Of a DNA stretch of 64,000 nt, positions 8,601 to 20,000 are shown one piece after another (position 1 is the stretch's first letter; each line of letters starts with the position of its first letter). The notes beneath the pieces were generated by a model. That model was not told where the DNA came from. It did not search any database and saw only the letters and a list, made by a program, of their open reading frames with translations. This DNA is from Dromaius novaehollandiae (Eukaryota > Chordata > Aves > Casuariiformes > Dromaiidae): the NCBI RefSeq assembly GCF_036370855.1, contig NC_088108.1, forward strand, positions 14,159,448 through 14,223,447, in the 5' to 3' direction. Both the position numbers and the translations under genes were made by a program.

Positions 8601-11403
8601 GAGACTAGCAGGGCTCTGCGTCTTTGGTCAGGTCTGCCGCCTTTGGAAAGGGTTAAAATGCTGGCCTGGGAGCTTTCTGGGAAGCCTTGAGAGTACCTGT
8701 GGGCTTCAGGTAAGCACTTTGTGCAGCTGTGTAATGGCTGCCTTGCAGGTGTGCTGTTCCTTCTGCCTGGCCCTGAGAGCAGATTGGCAAGAGAGGACCC
8801 CCAAGAAGGGGGCTGGTTAGTTGGATTTAACCCATTTAGAAGTGATGCCCAGAAGTCCTTCAGCATCTGTCTTGGCAGCCTGTGGAGTGCAGCTGTAGAT
8901 TTCCCTGCCCGCGCAAGTGGTGTCCGAGTCCTGGGCTCAGGTCAGCACTTGGCTGTCGCTTTCTGCCCATCTTTCTGCTGTCTGCCAGCTGTGGAGCAGG
9001 AGGGTTGGAGGGCTGTGGGTCAGGGCTAGAAGGGAGTTGCTCTGGGTGGACCCTGACTCCTCCTGCGAGAGGCTAAAGCTAGGGCCGTGCCCGCACTGGG
9101 AGCTGCTTTGCAAGGTATCGCTTTGTAAGGGATGTGAATTTTAAACGTTACCTTTCTTTCCTGGTCTTGAGTCGGTAGTAAAGCCAAACACAAAATGCGA
9201 AGAAGATGATCAAAACGACGAGCGTTAAAGTGTTGGCAACGATGATGACGATTTTGTGTTTTGGAGGGCTGGGGTCAGCCTCTGCAGGACCCTTGGGGGA
9301 GAGTACTGCAAAACAGTGGCCAGAGATCAGCGTTTAATAAAAACGTGCATGCTGTGGTAGGTGAAAGGTAGGAAGGGGAGGGCTGAAGCGTGAAGAGCCC
9401 AAGCACAGCAGCACACGCGTTACGGCCGTGGGGACGTGGCGTCCCAGCACGTGCGGGATGCCATGTGGTATCCTAGTTTGGTGCCGTGCATTGAGAAAAC
9501 GCCCCATTCTTCTCTTCTCCCCCCTGTTGCTTTTGGTGGTGTTGCTCCTCCTCTCACACCCCCTCCTTCCTGCACTGGGAGAAAGGGAAGCAGGAGCCTG
9601 CTGTCACGAGCGAGACCCACTCTTGTGCTGGGCCGAGGCTCGGCAGATGCTTGTGTGTGCCCAGGGCGGGCAGCGCAGGAGGGCGGCGCAGAAGGCTGTG
9701 GAAAGCCGCGTCTCTGCAGAAGAGCTCCTCCTCAAGTGTTCTCAGCTTTGGAAGGGAGCCCCCTGTTCTGCCTGTGCCCCCAGGTGCTGGCAGGGGCCCG
9801 TGGGAGCGCTGCCTTGCCCCTGGAGATTCACCCTTAGACAATGTTAGTGGGGGAGAGGAGGTCTTGCGTCGGAGTACGTACCTTCAGACAGCACCGAAGC
9901 CTCTCTTTCCCCAGGTATGGGGACCCCGTGTACAAGGAGAGTACACAGGAGAAGGCACACCAAGGCAGAGCAGCCAGCCATGTCTGCTGGTACTCCCAAA
10001 GCTGTGTGCGCAAATGAGGCCTGCCCGGCAACGGGGCCCTGGGTTGCCCTGGCGGTGCTGTGACATCGCCGGCGGGCGTGCAGACCTTGTGAAGGTGTCA
10101 GGAGCTCCTCACAATGGGCCGCTGAGCGTGCGCGCGGCCTGCCAGCTCCTTCCCAGTCACCCTGCACAGGCGTGACCTCAGTGCCACCGGCTGTTTGTTG
10201 TAGGCCGTGCTTCTCCTGAGCGCCGTTTGGCGGGGAGGCGGTCTTTCACGGAGCCGGGCAGGCTGTGCAGACGAGCCTCTGCAGGGCCTGACGAAAGCTA
10301 GGGAGGATGCGCAGGAGCAGGCTGGGAGACTGTCTGGCTCCGTGCATTTCCCCACAGTAAAACAGTAGCCACAGTAAAACACTAGGCACATAAGGGAGTG
10401 CTTAAATGGGTACGTCTGCTTTAGACCCCACGACAGGCAGAGGCTTTCCTTTCCCCGAAGAAAGGGAGGTGGCTGTGACCCTCCCCTTGCTTCTTGGGCT
10501 GACACGCTGCCCCGGCAAGGCAGCGGAAGCCCCGTCTCAGCCAGGCCCGGCCCCACAGAGAGGAAGCAAAGCAAGTCTGACTGGAGCTTCCTAGGTTGTG
10601 AGGGAGCTGGTAGGCTTCGAGTCTGGGTTTGGTGGGAGCTGAAGCAGCTCGCGGGTGCTGTAGGGGGGACTGTGCTTTCTGAAGGAGCTTGTCCTTAAAA
10701 CGCAGCTTCCCCTGTTCGTGTCCCACATGTGGCCCAAGCGGGAAGGAGCTGCGTGTGCCCTGTAGAGTCGGCAGTGAGTGCGGTTGTGCGCTCAGAGCCG
10801 TGTCTCTGGCAGGGGTGGGCAGAGACGGGGAGCGTCTCTGGAGAGAATGGTACCCGCAGGGCTCGAGCGTGGCCCAGAATCCCTTCTGCTGGGGTCTGAA
10901 GGCCATTTTTCCATGGGGTCCGCTGCCCTGTAAGCGGGGATTGCTAACGGAGGGCGAGTGAGAGCTACGTCGGGAGGCACCTTCACTGGTAGGAAGTCTT
11001 CTGAAGTCCAGGGAGTCTGCTGGGTGCCTTTCAAGCATGGCGTCGCTGTCCTGCACCTGTGCTTGTGGTGTTGGCAGTTAGGCAGGCTTTTGAGGAAGAG
11101 CGGTGCGTGCAGGCCGTGCTTGCTGTGCCTCAAGAGAAGTGGCAGTGGCACAGCAGAAGAGAAAGGATCAGCTGCACCACGGTGCCTGGGGCCACAGGCT
11201 GATGCTGCTTGTGCCATGGTGTGTCCGGCGGGGGCTGAGGGTCGAGCCCGTTGTCTCTGGAGCAAGGTGCAACTGAACCAGGATGTGGTTAAGGCACGCT
11301 TTTGTGGATGTGGTGGCGTTTGGGGTGTAGGAAGTGGGTGTAGATGCATTTGTGTCCTCCTCCTGGGATCTGTGCTGCCTGGTGGTGGGCAGCGGTGGGT
11401 TAT
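5695..11403. repeat. Macrosatellite unit 2 (5709 bp, mosaic)
   Basis: Has the 14-bp insertion (9665-9678) and a C8 run near 7407. It carries the group-B block around 9462-9500 (catgtggtatcc, aaaacgcc) but group-A bases at the neighbouring sites tgcactgg, cccctgttctg and the exon-1 donor. Private changes include caagcacagc, agtccaggg, aggccgtgctt and gaaccaggat. The mixture suggests past conversion or crossing-over. CpG island about 6095-7955. Confidence 0.97.
7880..9981 (-). CDS. Unit 2 copy of the 160-aa membrane-protein gene
   Basis: Join 9981-9882, 9305-9152, 8281-8138, 7964-7880. Predicted protein identical to the unit 1 copy. Intron 1 is 576 bp because of the 14-bp insertion. Exon-1 donor is gtacgt. 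Intron 2 has a private change at 8429 (actcac|tt instead of actcac|ct) that weakens a cryptic donor described in the findings. AATAAA at 7482-7487. Confidence 0.74.
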
Positions 11404-14400
11404 TGTTCATGTCTCGGTGGCCTGAAGGCGGTCTTGTTAGTCTGAGCGCTTGCAGCTCTGGGTTGGAGGTGGTGTCTTGTGAAGACCTGGGCAGTAGTTG
11501 GTTTGCTGCTTGTGGAGTTGCTGCTGGCTGGAGGTGAGCTGCTTGAGGGAAGAGAGATGTTCTTGCAGCCTGTGAGTGCCGCGCTCGGGCTTTTCAGCTG
11601 GTTTGTGTCATAAGCAGCTACCCTGAGCCCCTCAGTCGCACTGGGGCTGCGATGCAGGCTGAGTAGCTGTGTTGTTTGTGGAGCAGCTTGTGTGAGGCCT
11701 GGTTGCCGCAAGGAAGAGGGTGCGGAGCTGCTGGAGCAGAAGTGCCCATGAAGGTTGTGCTGGAAGACCTCAAACCCAGGAGCAGTTGAGGTTGGAAGGG
11801 CTGCCTGGAGGCCCCTGAATGCGCTGGCATGCCCAAAGCGGGTCTAATTCACCCGGGCAGCTCGGGGCCTCGTGCAGTCGTGTCTCCAACTGCCCAGGTC
11901 TGGGAAAAGCCGGCATTTCCTCTTTGTGGCCTTGCGGTCACTGGACTGTGTGGAGACCGTGTGGGCTGTGGTGTGCGGTTTGGCCTCTTTGCTGGTGTGA
12001 TGCGCGAGCTGGCACAGGGAGCAGCGAAGCCGCGAGCTCCTGGTGGAGAAGCCCCGGAGGCGCTGACGAGCCGTGCGGCTTTGCCCCGCTCGTCTCGAAG
12101 GGGCCCGGCTCCCGAAGCGCCTGCGAGAGTCACGTGAGAACGGCGGCGGTTCTCCGCAGGAGATGCAGGGGCCCTGTGCGCGTGCAGCAGCTCTTTTTGA
12201 AGCACTCTGCAGCGGTCTGTGGTTATTCTGCCATCGTGTGGCTGTGAAGAGCTGGCGGGCCGAGGTTTCTGCAGGAGGTGATGAGACCGCGCTTCTCAGA
12301 GCAGGAGCAGCCCAGCGCGTCGCGGGGGGTGTCGCCAGGGCTGTCGGCGCGGTTTGCGCCTTGCCGCAGGCTGCTGTGCGGGAAAGGGGCTTTGGAGCAG
12401 TTGCCCCACGGGCATGGCGGAGGAGCGCTGGGAAGGGGTCGTGGGCGTGGGGTGGTGGAGCTGGGGCGCCTGTGGGAGCTGCGTGCGCGTGTCAGGGCGC
12501 GCGGAGCGGCAGAGGAGGGCAGCAGGCTGCCCGAGCGCCGGGCGCCGCTAGGGCGCAGGTGGTGGCTGTGGCGGGGAGGGGGCTTTGCTGCACGGGGCAG
12601 TGGGACAGAGCGCCCGCCGCCTCCAGCCCCGGCGCCGCGGCCGGGCTCCGGCTGTGCCCGCACGGCTGCTGCCGAGGCCCCGAGGCCTGGCCACCGGGAC
12701 GCTCTGCAGCCCCGCGTTGGAAAGCCCCATTACTTGGATTTAGAAATCCTAGTTAGCTGGATTTAGAAATCCTAGTTAGTTGGATTTAACCCATTCAAGA
12801 GTGCCGCCGGCGCAGCCGCGGGCAGTGCGGAGCACAGACAGGCCATGAGCCGCCAGCAGGGTTGTGGCGCTTCCCGGCCCTGCTGGGTGGGCACGAGTGA
12901 GTTGTGGCCGGGAGCCGGCGCGAAAGCGCGGGGAGCGAACGCGGGGCTGCGGGCCCACGGCCCTGTGTCTGGCTCTTGTAGCTGGCGTCCCCCACGCTCC
13001 CTCTCGCACGGGAGCGCTCCTGGCCAAAGCCCTCAGGCCCAGCCGTGTTGGTGCTGGAGCGCGTGCGAGTGGAGGAGCTCTGTGCCCCAAGGCCTGTGGG
13101 TGGGAGAGATCCCCCCCACCCCCGGCCCCCGCGAGCTGCTCTAAGGAAACACCACTCTGGCATTGCGTGAGCTCTGCCTCCTCTCTGTCTTTATTGCCCA
13201 GGGGCCTCCTCGTGCGGGTGGCCGTGCGCAATGATGGCGCCGGCCCGAGACGGAGGAGCACGGTGCGGGCAGGCTGGGCGGAGGGACGGTGCCGTGGCCT
13301 GGTGTCGGGGCCGGCTGTGGCTTTGCGGGCACGCTCTGGAGCAGGCGCAGGCCTGGGGCAGCGGCCGCAGACTCTCTGCGCTTTGGGCAACAGAGTTGTG
13401 GGCACGCGGGGAGGTGAGTTTGTGGGCGCACGGGCCGGTGCTTCGCCAGGGCTCTGCTGGGCTCTGGCTGACGTGTCCGAGCATCGGCGTCGCTCTCGTC
13501 GTGCCTCAGTGGCCCCGGTGCCCGTCTCCCACCGCACGGCCCCAGTCTGGCTCGGTGTCGGTGTGCCTAGCCCAGCGTGCTGCCCGCTCAGGCCTCGTCG
13601 CTGGTCAGTGCTTCGAGCCTGCCCGTGCCAGGCGCACCTGCATCTGCAGTGTTCTCCTCCTGCGTGGTGGCACTGAAATGGAAGCCGGGGTTGTGTGCAG
13701 TAACTCTCTGAAGGGCACACTGGCCAGCCCCAAGGGAAAGGGAGCAGGAGAATATGCCCTTAAGCCGCCCCAAAGCAAGCCCGCCCTTGAAAGGGGCGCA
13801 GCGTAGCCTGAGCAAGGTGTCTTCTGCTTCTGTGGTGGTGATTACCTGTCCCTGGAAGAGCTTCTGCTGAACCCTCCCAAGCCTGGTGTGGGAGGCCAGG
13901 GTGGAAGAAGGAGGCCGCCATAGAGATATTCGTCTCCGTTGCTTGTGTTGCTGCCGAACTCTAAGCTTGCAGCGCTTGGAGAAGCACACCTGGAGCAGGT
14001 ACACTGCAGGCTGGCGGGATGCTGGAAATAACGCATTAGCAGATGAACTTTGTGTTGGTGCGAGTTTGAAGAGGGGAAGGTTTGAAGGGACTTGCTCGGA
14101 TGGAGCTTTTTGTCCTGGAGGCAGGACAGAACTCACCTCTCCAGAGTGGCAGCGGGTCTGGCAAGCGGATGCCTCGGCATCGTCCTCTGGAGACCTAGGA
14201 ATCGTACCGAGAGGTATGGTAAAGGATTTTTAGTTGTCCTTTTGAAAGGAAGCGCGCTGCCTAGTAGGGAACTTGTGCTCTGTTCCATTTGCCAGGGAAA
14301 GCCCCTCGGAGACTAGCAGGGCTCTGCGTCTTTGGTCAGGTCTGCCGCCTTTGGAAAGGGTTAAAATGCCGGCCTGGGAGCTTTCTGGGAAGCCTTGAGA

Positions 14401-17097
14401 GTACCTGTGGGCTTCAGGTAAGCACTTTGTGCAGCTGTGTAATGGCTGCCTTGCAGGTGTGCTGTTCCTTCTGCCTGGCCCTGAGAGCAGATTGGCAAGA
14501 GAGGACCCCCAAGAAGGGGGCTGGTTAGTTGGATTTAACCCATTTAGAAGTGATGCCCAGAAGTCCTTCAGCATCTGTCTTGGCAGCCTGTGGAGTGCAG
14601 CTGTAGATTTCCCTGCCCGCGCAAGTGGTGGCCGAGTCCTGGGCTCAGGTCAGCACTTGGCTGTCGCTTTCTGCCCATCTTTCTGCTGTCTGCCAGCTGT
14701 GGAGCAGGAGGGTTGGAGGGCTGTGGGTCAGGGCTAGAAGGGAGTTGCTCTGGGTGGACCCTGACTCCTCCTGCGAGAGGCTAAAGCTAGGGCCGTGCCC
14801 GCACTGGGAGCTGCTTTGCAAGGTATCGCTTTGTAAGGGATGTGAATTTTAAACGTTACCTTTCTTTCCTGGTCTTGAGTCGGTAGTAAAGCCAAACACA
14901 AAATGCGAAGAAGATGATCAAAACGACGAGCGTTAAAGTGTTGGCAACGATGATGACGATTTTGTGTTTTGGAGGGCTGGGGTCAGCCTCTGCAGGACCC
15001 TTGGGGGAGAGTACTGCAAAACAGTGGCCAGAGATCAGCGTTTAATAAAAACGTGCATGCTGTGGTAGGTGAAAGGAAGGAAGGGGAGGGCTGAAGCGTG
15101 AAGAGCCCAAGCGCAGCAGCACACGCGTTACGGCCGTGGGGACGTGGCGTCCCAGCACGTGCGGGATGCCACGTGACATACTAGTTTGGTGCCGTGCATT
15201 GAGAAAATGCCCCATTCTTCTCTTCTCCCCCCTGTTGCTTTTGGTGGTGTTGCTCCTCCTCTCACACCCCCTCCTTCCTGCACTGGGAGAAAGGGAAGCA
15301 GGAGCCTGCTGTCACGAGCGAGACCCACTCTTGTGCTGGGCCGAGGCTCGGCAGATGCTTGTGTGTGCCCAGGAGGGCGGCGCAGAAGGCTGTGGAAAGC
15401 CGCGTCTCTGCAGAAGAGCTCCTCCTCAAGTGTTCTCAGCTTTGGAAGGGAGCCCCCTGTTCTGCCTGTGCCCCCAGGTGCTGGCAGGGGCCCGTGGGAG
15501 CGCTGCCTTGCCCCTGGAGATTCACCCTTAGACAATGTTAGTGGGGGAGAGGAGGTCTTGCGTCGGAGTACGTACCTTCAGACAGCACCGAAGCCTCTCT
15601 TTCCCCAGGTATGGGGACCCCGTGTACAAGGAGAGTACACAGGAGAAGGCACACCAAGGCAGAGCAGCCAGCCATGTCTGCTGGTACTCCCAAAGCTGTG
15701 TGCGCAAATGAGGCCTGCCCGGCAACGGGGCCCTGGGTTGCCCTGGCGGTGCTGTGACATCGCCGGCGGGCGTGCAGACCTTGTGAAGGTGTCAGGAGCT
15801 CCTCACAATGGGCCGCTGAGCGTGCGCGCGGCCTGCCAGCTCCTTCCCAGTCACCCTGCACAGGCGTGACCTCAGTGCCACCGGCTGTTTGTTGTAGGCC
15901 GTGCTTCTCCTGAGCGCCGTTTGGCGGGGAGGCGGTCTTTCACGGAGCCGGGCAGGCTGTGCAGACGAGCCTCTGCAGGGCCTGACGAAAGCTAGGGAGG
16001 ATGCGCAGGAGCAGGCTGGGAGACTGTCTGGCTCCGTGCATTTCCCCACAGTAAAACAGTAGCCACAGTAAAACACTAGGCACATAAGGGAGTGCTTAAA
16101 TGGGTACGTCTGCTTTAGACCCCACGACAGGCAGAGGCTTTCCTTTCCCCGAAGAAAGGGAGGTGGCTGTGACCCTCCCCTTGCTTCTTGGGCTGACACG
16201 CTGCCCCGGCAAGGCAGCGGAAGCCCCGTCTCAGCCAGGCCCGGCCCCACAGAGAGGAAGCAAAGCAAGTCTGACTGGAGCTTCCTAGGTTGTGAGGGAG
16301 CTGGTAGGCTTCGAGTCTGGGTTTGGTGGGAGCTGAAGCAGCTCGCGGGTGCTGTAGGGGGGACTGTGCTTTCTGAAGGAGCTTGTCCTTAAAACGCAGC
16401 TTCCCCTGTTTGTGTCCCACATGTGGCCCAAGCGGGAAGGAGCTGCGTGTGCCCTGTAGAGTCGGCAGTGAGTGCGGTTGTGCGCTCAGAGCCGTGTCTC
16501 TGGCAGGGGTGGGCAGAGACGGGGAGCGTCTCTGGAGAGAATGGTACCCGCAGGGCTCGAGCGTGGCCCAGAATCCCTTCTGCTGGGGTCTGAAGGCCAT
16601 TTTTCCATGGGGTCCGCTGCCCTGTAAGCGGGGATTGCTAACGGAGGGCGAGTGAGAGCTACGTCGGGAGGCACCTTCACTGGTAGGAAGTCTTCTGAAG
16701 TCCGGGGAGTCTGCTGGGTGCCTTTCAAGCATGGCGTCGCTGTCCTGCACCTGTGCTTGTGGTGTTGGCAGTTAGGCAGGCTTTTGAGGAAGAGCGGTGC
16801 GTGCAGGCAGTGCTTGCTGTGCCTCAAGAGAAGTGGCAGTGGCACAGCAGAAGAGAAAGGATCAGCTGCACCACGGTGCCTGGGGCCACAGGCTGATGCT
16901 GCTTGTGCCATGGTGTGTCCGGCGGGGGCTGAGGGTCGAGCCCGTTGTCTCTGGAGCAAGGTGCAACTGAACCGGGATGTGGTTAAGGCACGCTTTTGTG
17001 GATGTGGTGGCGTTTGGGGTGTAGGAAGTGGGTGTAGATGCATTTGTGTCCTCCTCCTGGGATCTGTGCTGCCTGGTGGTGGGCAGCGGTGGGTTAT
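11404..17097. repeat. Macrosatellite unit 3 (5694 bp, group A)
   Basis: No 14-bp insertion. Shares agtggtggccgag (about 14630) and aaaggaaggaagg (about 15073) with unit 4, its closest relative. Differs from unit 4 at ggaaaagccggc versus ggaaaagctggc and gctttgccccgc versus gctttgtcccgc. CpG island about 11803-13663. Confidence 0.97.
13588..15675 (-). CDS. Unit 3 copy of the 160-aa membrane-protein gene
   Basis: Join 15675-15576, 15013-14860, 13989-13846, 13672-13588. Same predicted protein as unit 1; short intron 1 (562 bp); intact gtacgt donor. AATAAA at 13190-13195. Confidence 0.74.
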
Positions 17098-20000
17098 TGT
17101 TCATGTCTCGGTGGCCTGAAGGCGGTCTTGTTAGTCTGAGCGCTTGCAGCTCTGGGTTGGAGGTGGTGTCTTGTGAAGACCTGGGCAGTAGTTGGTTTGC
17201 TGCTTGTGGAGTTGCTGCTGGCTGGAGGTGAGCTGCTTGAGGGAAGAGAGATGTTCTTGCAGCCTGTGAGTGCCGCGCTCGGGCTTTTCAGCTGGTTTGT
17301 GTCATAAGCAGCTACCCTGAGCCCCTCAGTCGCACTGGGGCTGCGATGCAGGCTGAGTAGCTGTGTTGTTTGTGGAGCAGCTTGTGTGAGGCCTGGTTGC
17401 CGCAAGGAAGAGGGTGCGGAGCTGCTGGAGCAGAAGTGCCCATGAAGGTTGTGCTGGAAGACCTCAAACCCAGGAGCAGTTGAGGTTGGAAGGGCTGCCT
17501 GGAGGCCCCTGAATGCGCTGGCATGCCCAAAGCGGGTCTAATTCACCCGGGCAGCTCGGGGCCTCGTGCAGTCGTGTCTCCAACTGCCCAGGTCTGGGAA
17601 AAGCTGGCATTTCCTCTTTGTGGCCTTGCGGTCACTGGACTGTGTGGAGACCGTGTGGGCTGTGGTGTGCGGTTTGGCCTCTTTGCTGGTGTGATGCGCG
17701 AGCTGGCACAGGGAGCAGCGAAGCCGCGAGCTCCTGGTGGAGAAGCCCCGGAGGCGCTGACGAGCCGTGCGGCTTTGTCCCGCTCGTCTCGAAGGGGCCC
17801 GGCTCCCGAAGCGCCTGCGAGAGTCACGTGAGAACGGCGGCGGTTCTCCGCAGGAGATGCAGGGGCCCTGTGCGCGTGCAGCAGCTCTTTTTGAAGCACT
17901 CTGCAGCGGTCTGTGGTTATTCTGCCATCGTGTGGCTGTGAAGAGCTGGCGGGCCGAGGTTTCTGCAGGAGGTGATGAGACCGCGCTTCTCAGAGCAGGA
18001 GCAGCCCAGCGCGTCGCGGGGGGTGTCGCCAGGGCTGTCGGCGCGGTTTGCGCCTTGCCGCAGGCTGCTGTGCGGGAAAGGGGCTTTGGAGCAGTTGCCC
18101 CACGGGCATGGCGGAGGAGCGCTGGGAAGGGGTCGTGGGCGTGGGGTGGTGGAGCTGGGGCGCCTGTGGGAGCTGCGTGCGCGTGTCAGGGCGCGCGGAG
18201 CGGCAGAGGAGGGCAGCAGGCTGCCCGAGCGCCGGGCGCCGCTAGGGCGCAGGTGGTGGCTGTGGCGGGGAGGGGGCTTTGCTGCACGGGGCAGTGGGAC
18301 AGAGCGCCCGCCGCCTCCAGCCCCGGCGCCGCGGCCGGGCTCCGGCTGTGCCCGCACGGCTGCTGCCGAGGCCCCGAGGCCTGGCCACCGGGACGCTCTG
18401 CAGCCCCGCGTTGGAAAGCCCCATTACTTGGATTTAGAAATCCTAGTTAGCTGGATTTAGAAATCCTAGTTAGTTGGATTTAACCCATTCAAGAGTGCCG
18501 CCGGCGCAGCCGCGGGCAGTGCGGAGCACAGACAGGCCATGAGCCGCCAGCAGGGTTGTGGCGCTTCCCGGCCCTGCTGGGTGGGCACGAGTGAGTTGTG
18601 GCCGGGAGCCGGCGCGAAAGCGCGGGGAGCGAACGCGGGGCTGCGGGCCCACGGCCCTGTGTCTGGCTCTTGTAGCTGGCGTCCCCCACGCTCCCTCTCG
18701 CACGGGAGCGCTCCTGGCCAAAGCCCTCAGGCCCAGCCGTGTTGGTGCTGGAGCGCGTGCGAGTGGAGGAGCTCTGTGCCCCAAGGCCTGTGGGTGGGAG
18801 AGATCCCCCCCACCCCCGGCCCCCGCGAGCTGCTCTAAGGAAACACCACTCTGGCATTGCGTGAGCTCTGCCTCCTCTCTGTCTTTATTGCCCAGGGGCC
18901 TCCTCGTGCGGGTGGCCGTGCGCAATGATGGCGCCGGCCCGAGACGGAGGAGCACGGTGCGGGCAGGCTGGGCGGAGGGACGGTGCCGTGGCCTGGTGTC
19001 GGGGCCGGCTGTGGCTTTGCGGGCACGCTCTGGAGCAGGCGCAGGCCTGGGGCAGCGGCCGCAGACTCTCTGCGCTTTGGGCAACAGAGTTGTGGGCACG
19101 CGGGGAGGTGAGTTTGTGGGCGCACGGGCCGGTGCTTCGCCAGGGCTCTGCTGGGCTCTGGCTGACGTGTCCGAGCATCGGCGTCGCTCTCGTCGTGCCT
19201 CAGTGGCCCCGGTGCCCGTCTCCCACCGCACGGCCCCAGTCTGGCTCGGTGTCGGTGTGCCTAGCCCAGCGTGCTGCCCGCTCAGGCCTCGTCGCTGGTC
19301 AGTGCTTCGAGCCTGCCCGTGCCAGGCGCACCTGCATCTGCAGTGTTCTCCTCCTGCGTGGTGGCACTGAAATGGAAGCCGGGGTTGTGTGCAGTAACTC
19401 TCTGAAGGGCACACTGGCCAGCCCCAAGGGAAAGGGAGCAGGAGAATATGCCCTTAAGCCGCCCCAAAGCAAGCCCGCCCTTGAAAGGGGCGCAGCGTAG
19501 CCTGAGCAAGGTGTCTTCTGCTTCTGTGGTGGTGATTACCTGTCCCTGGAAGAGCTTCTGCTGAACCCTCCCAAGCCTGGTGTGGGAGGCCAGGGTGGAA
19601 GAAGGAGGCCGCCATAGAGATATTCGTCTCCGTTGCTTGTGTTGCTGCCGAACTCTAAGCTTGCAGCGCTTGGAGAAGCACACCTGGAGCAGGTACACTG
19701 CAGGCTGGCGGGATGCTGGAAATAACGCATTAGCAGATGAACTTTGTGTTGGTGCGAGTTTGAAGAGGGGAAGGTTTGAAGGGACTTGCTCGGATGGAGC
19801 TTTTTGTCCTGGAGGCAGGACAGAACTCACCTCTCCAGAGTGGCAGCGGGTCTGGCAAGCGGATGCCTCGGCATCGTCCTCTGGAGACCTAGGAATCGTA
19901 CCGAGAGGTATGGTAAAGGATTTTTAGTTGTCCTTTTGAAAGGAAGCGCGCTGCCTAGTAGGGAACTTGTGCTCTGTTCCATTTGCCAGGGAAAGCCCCT

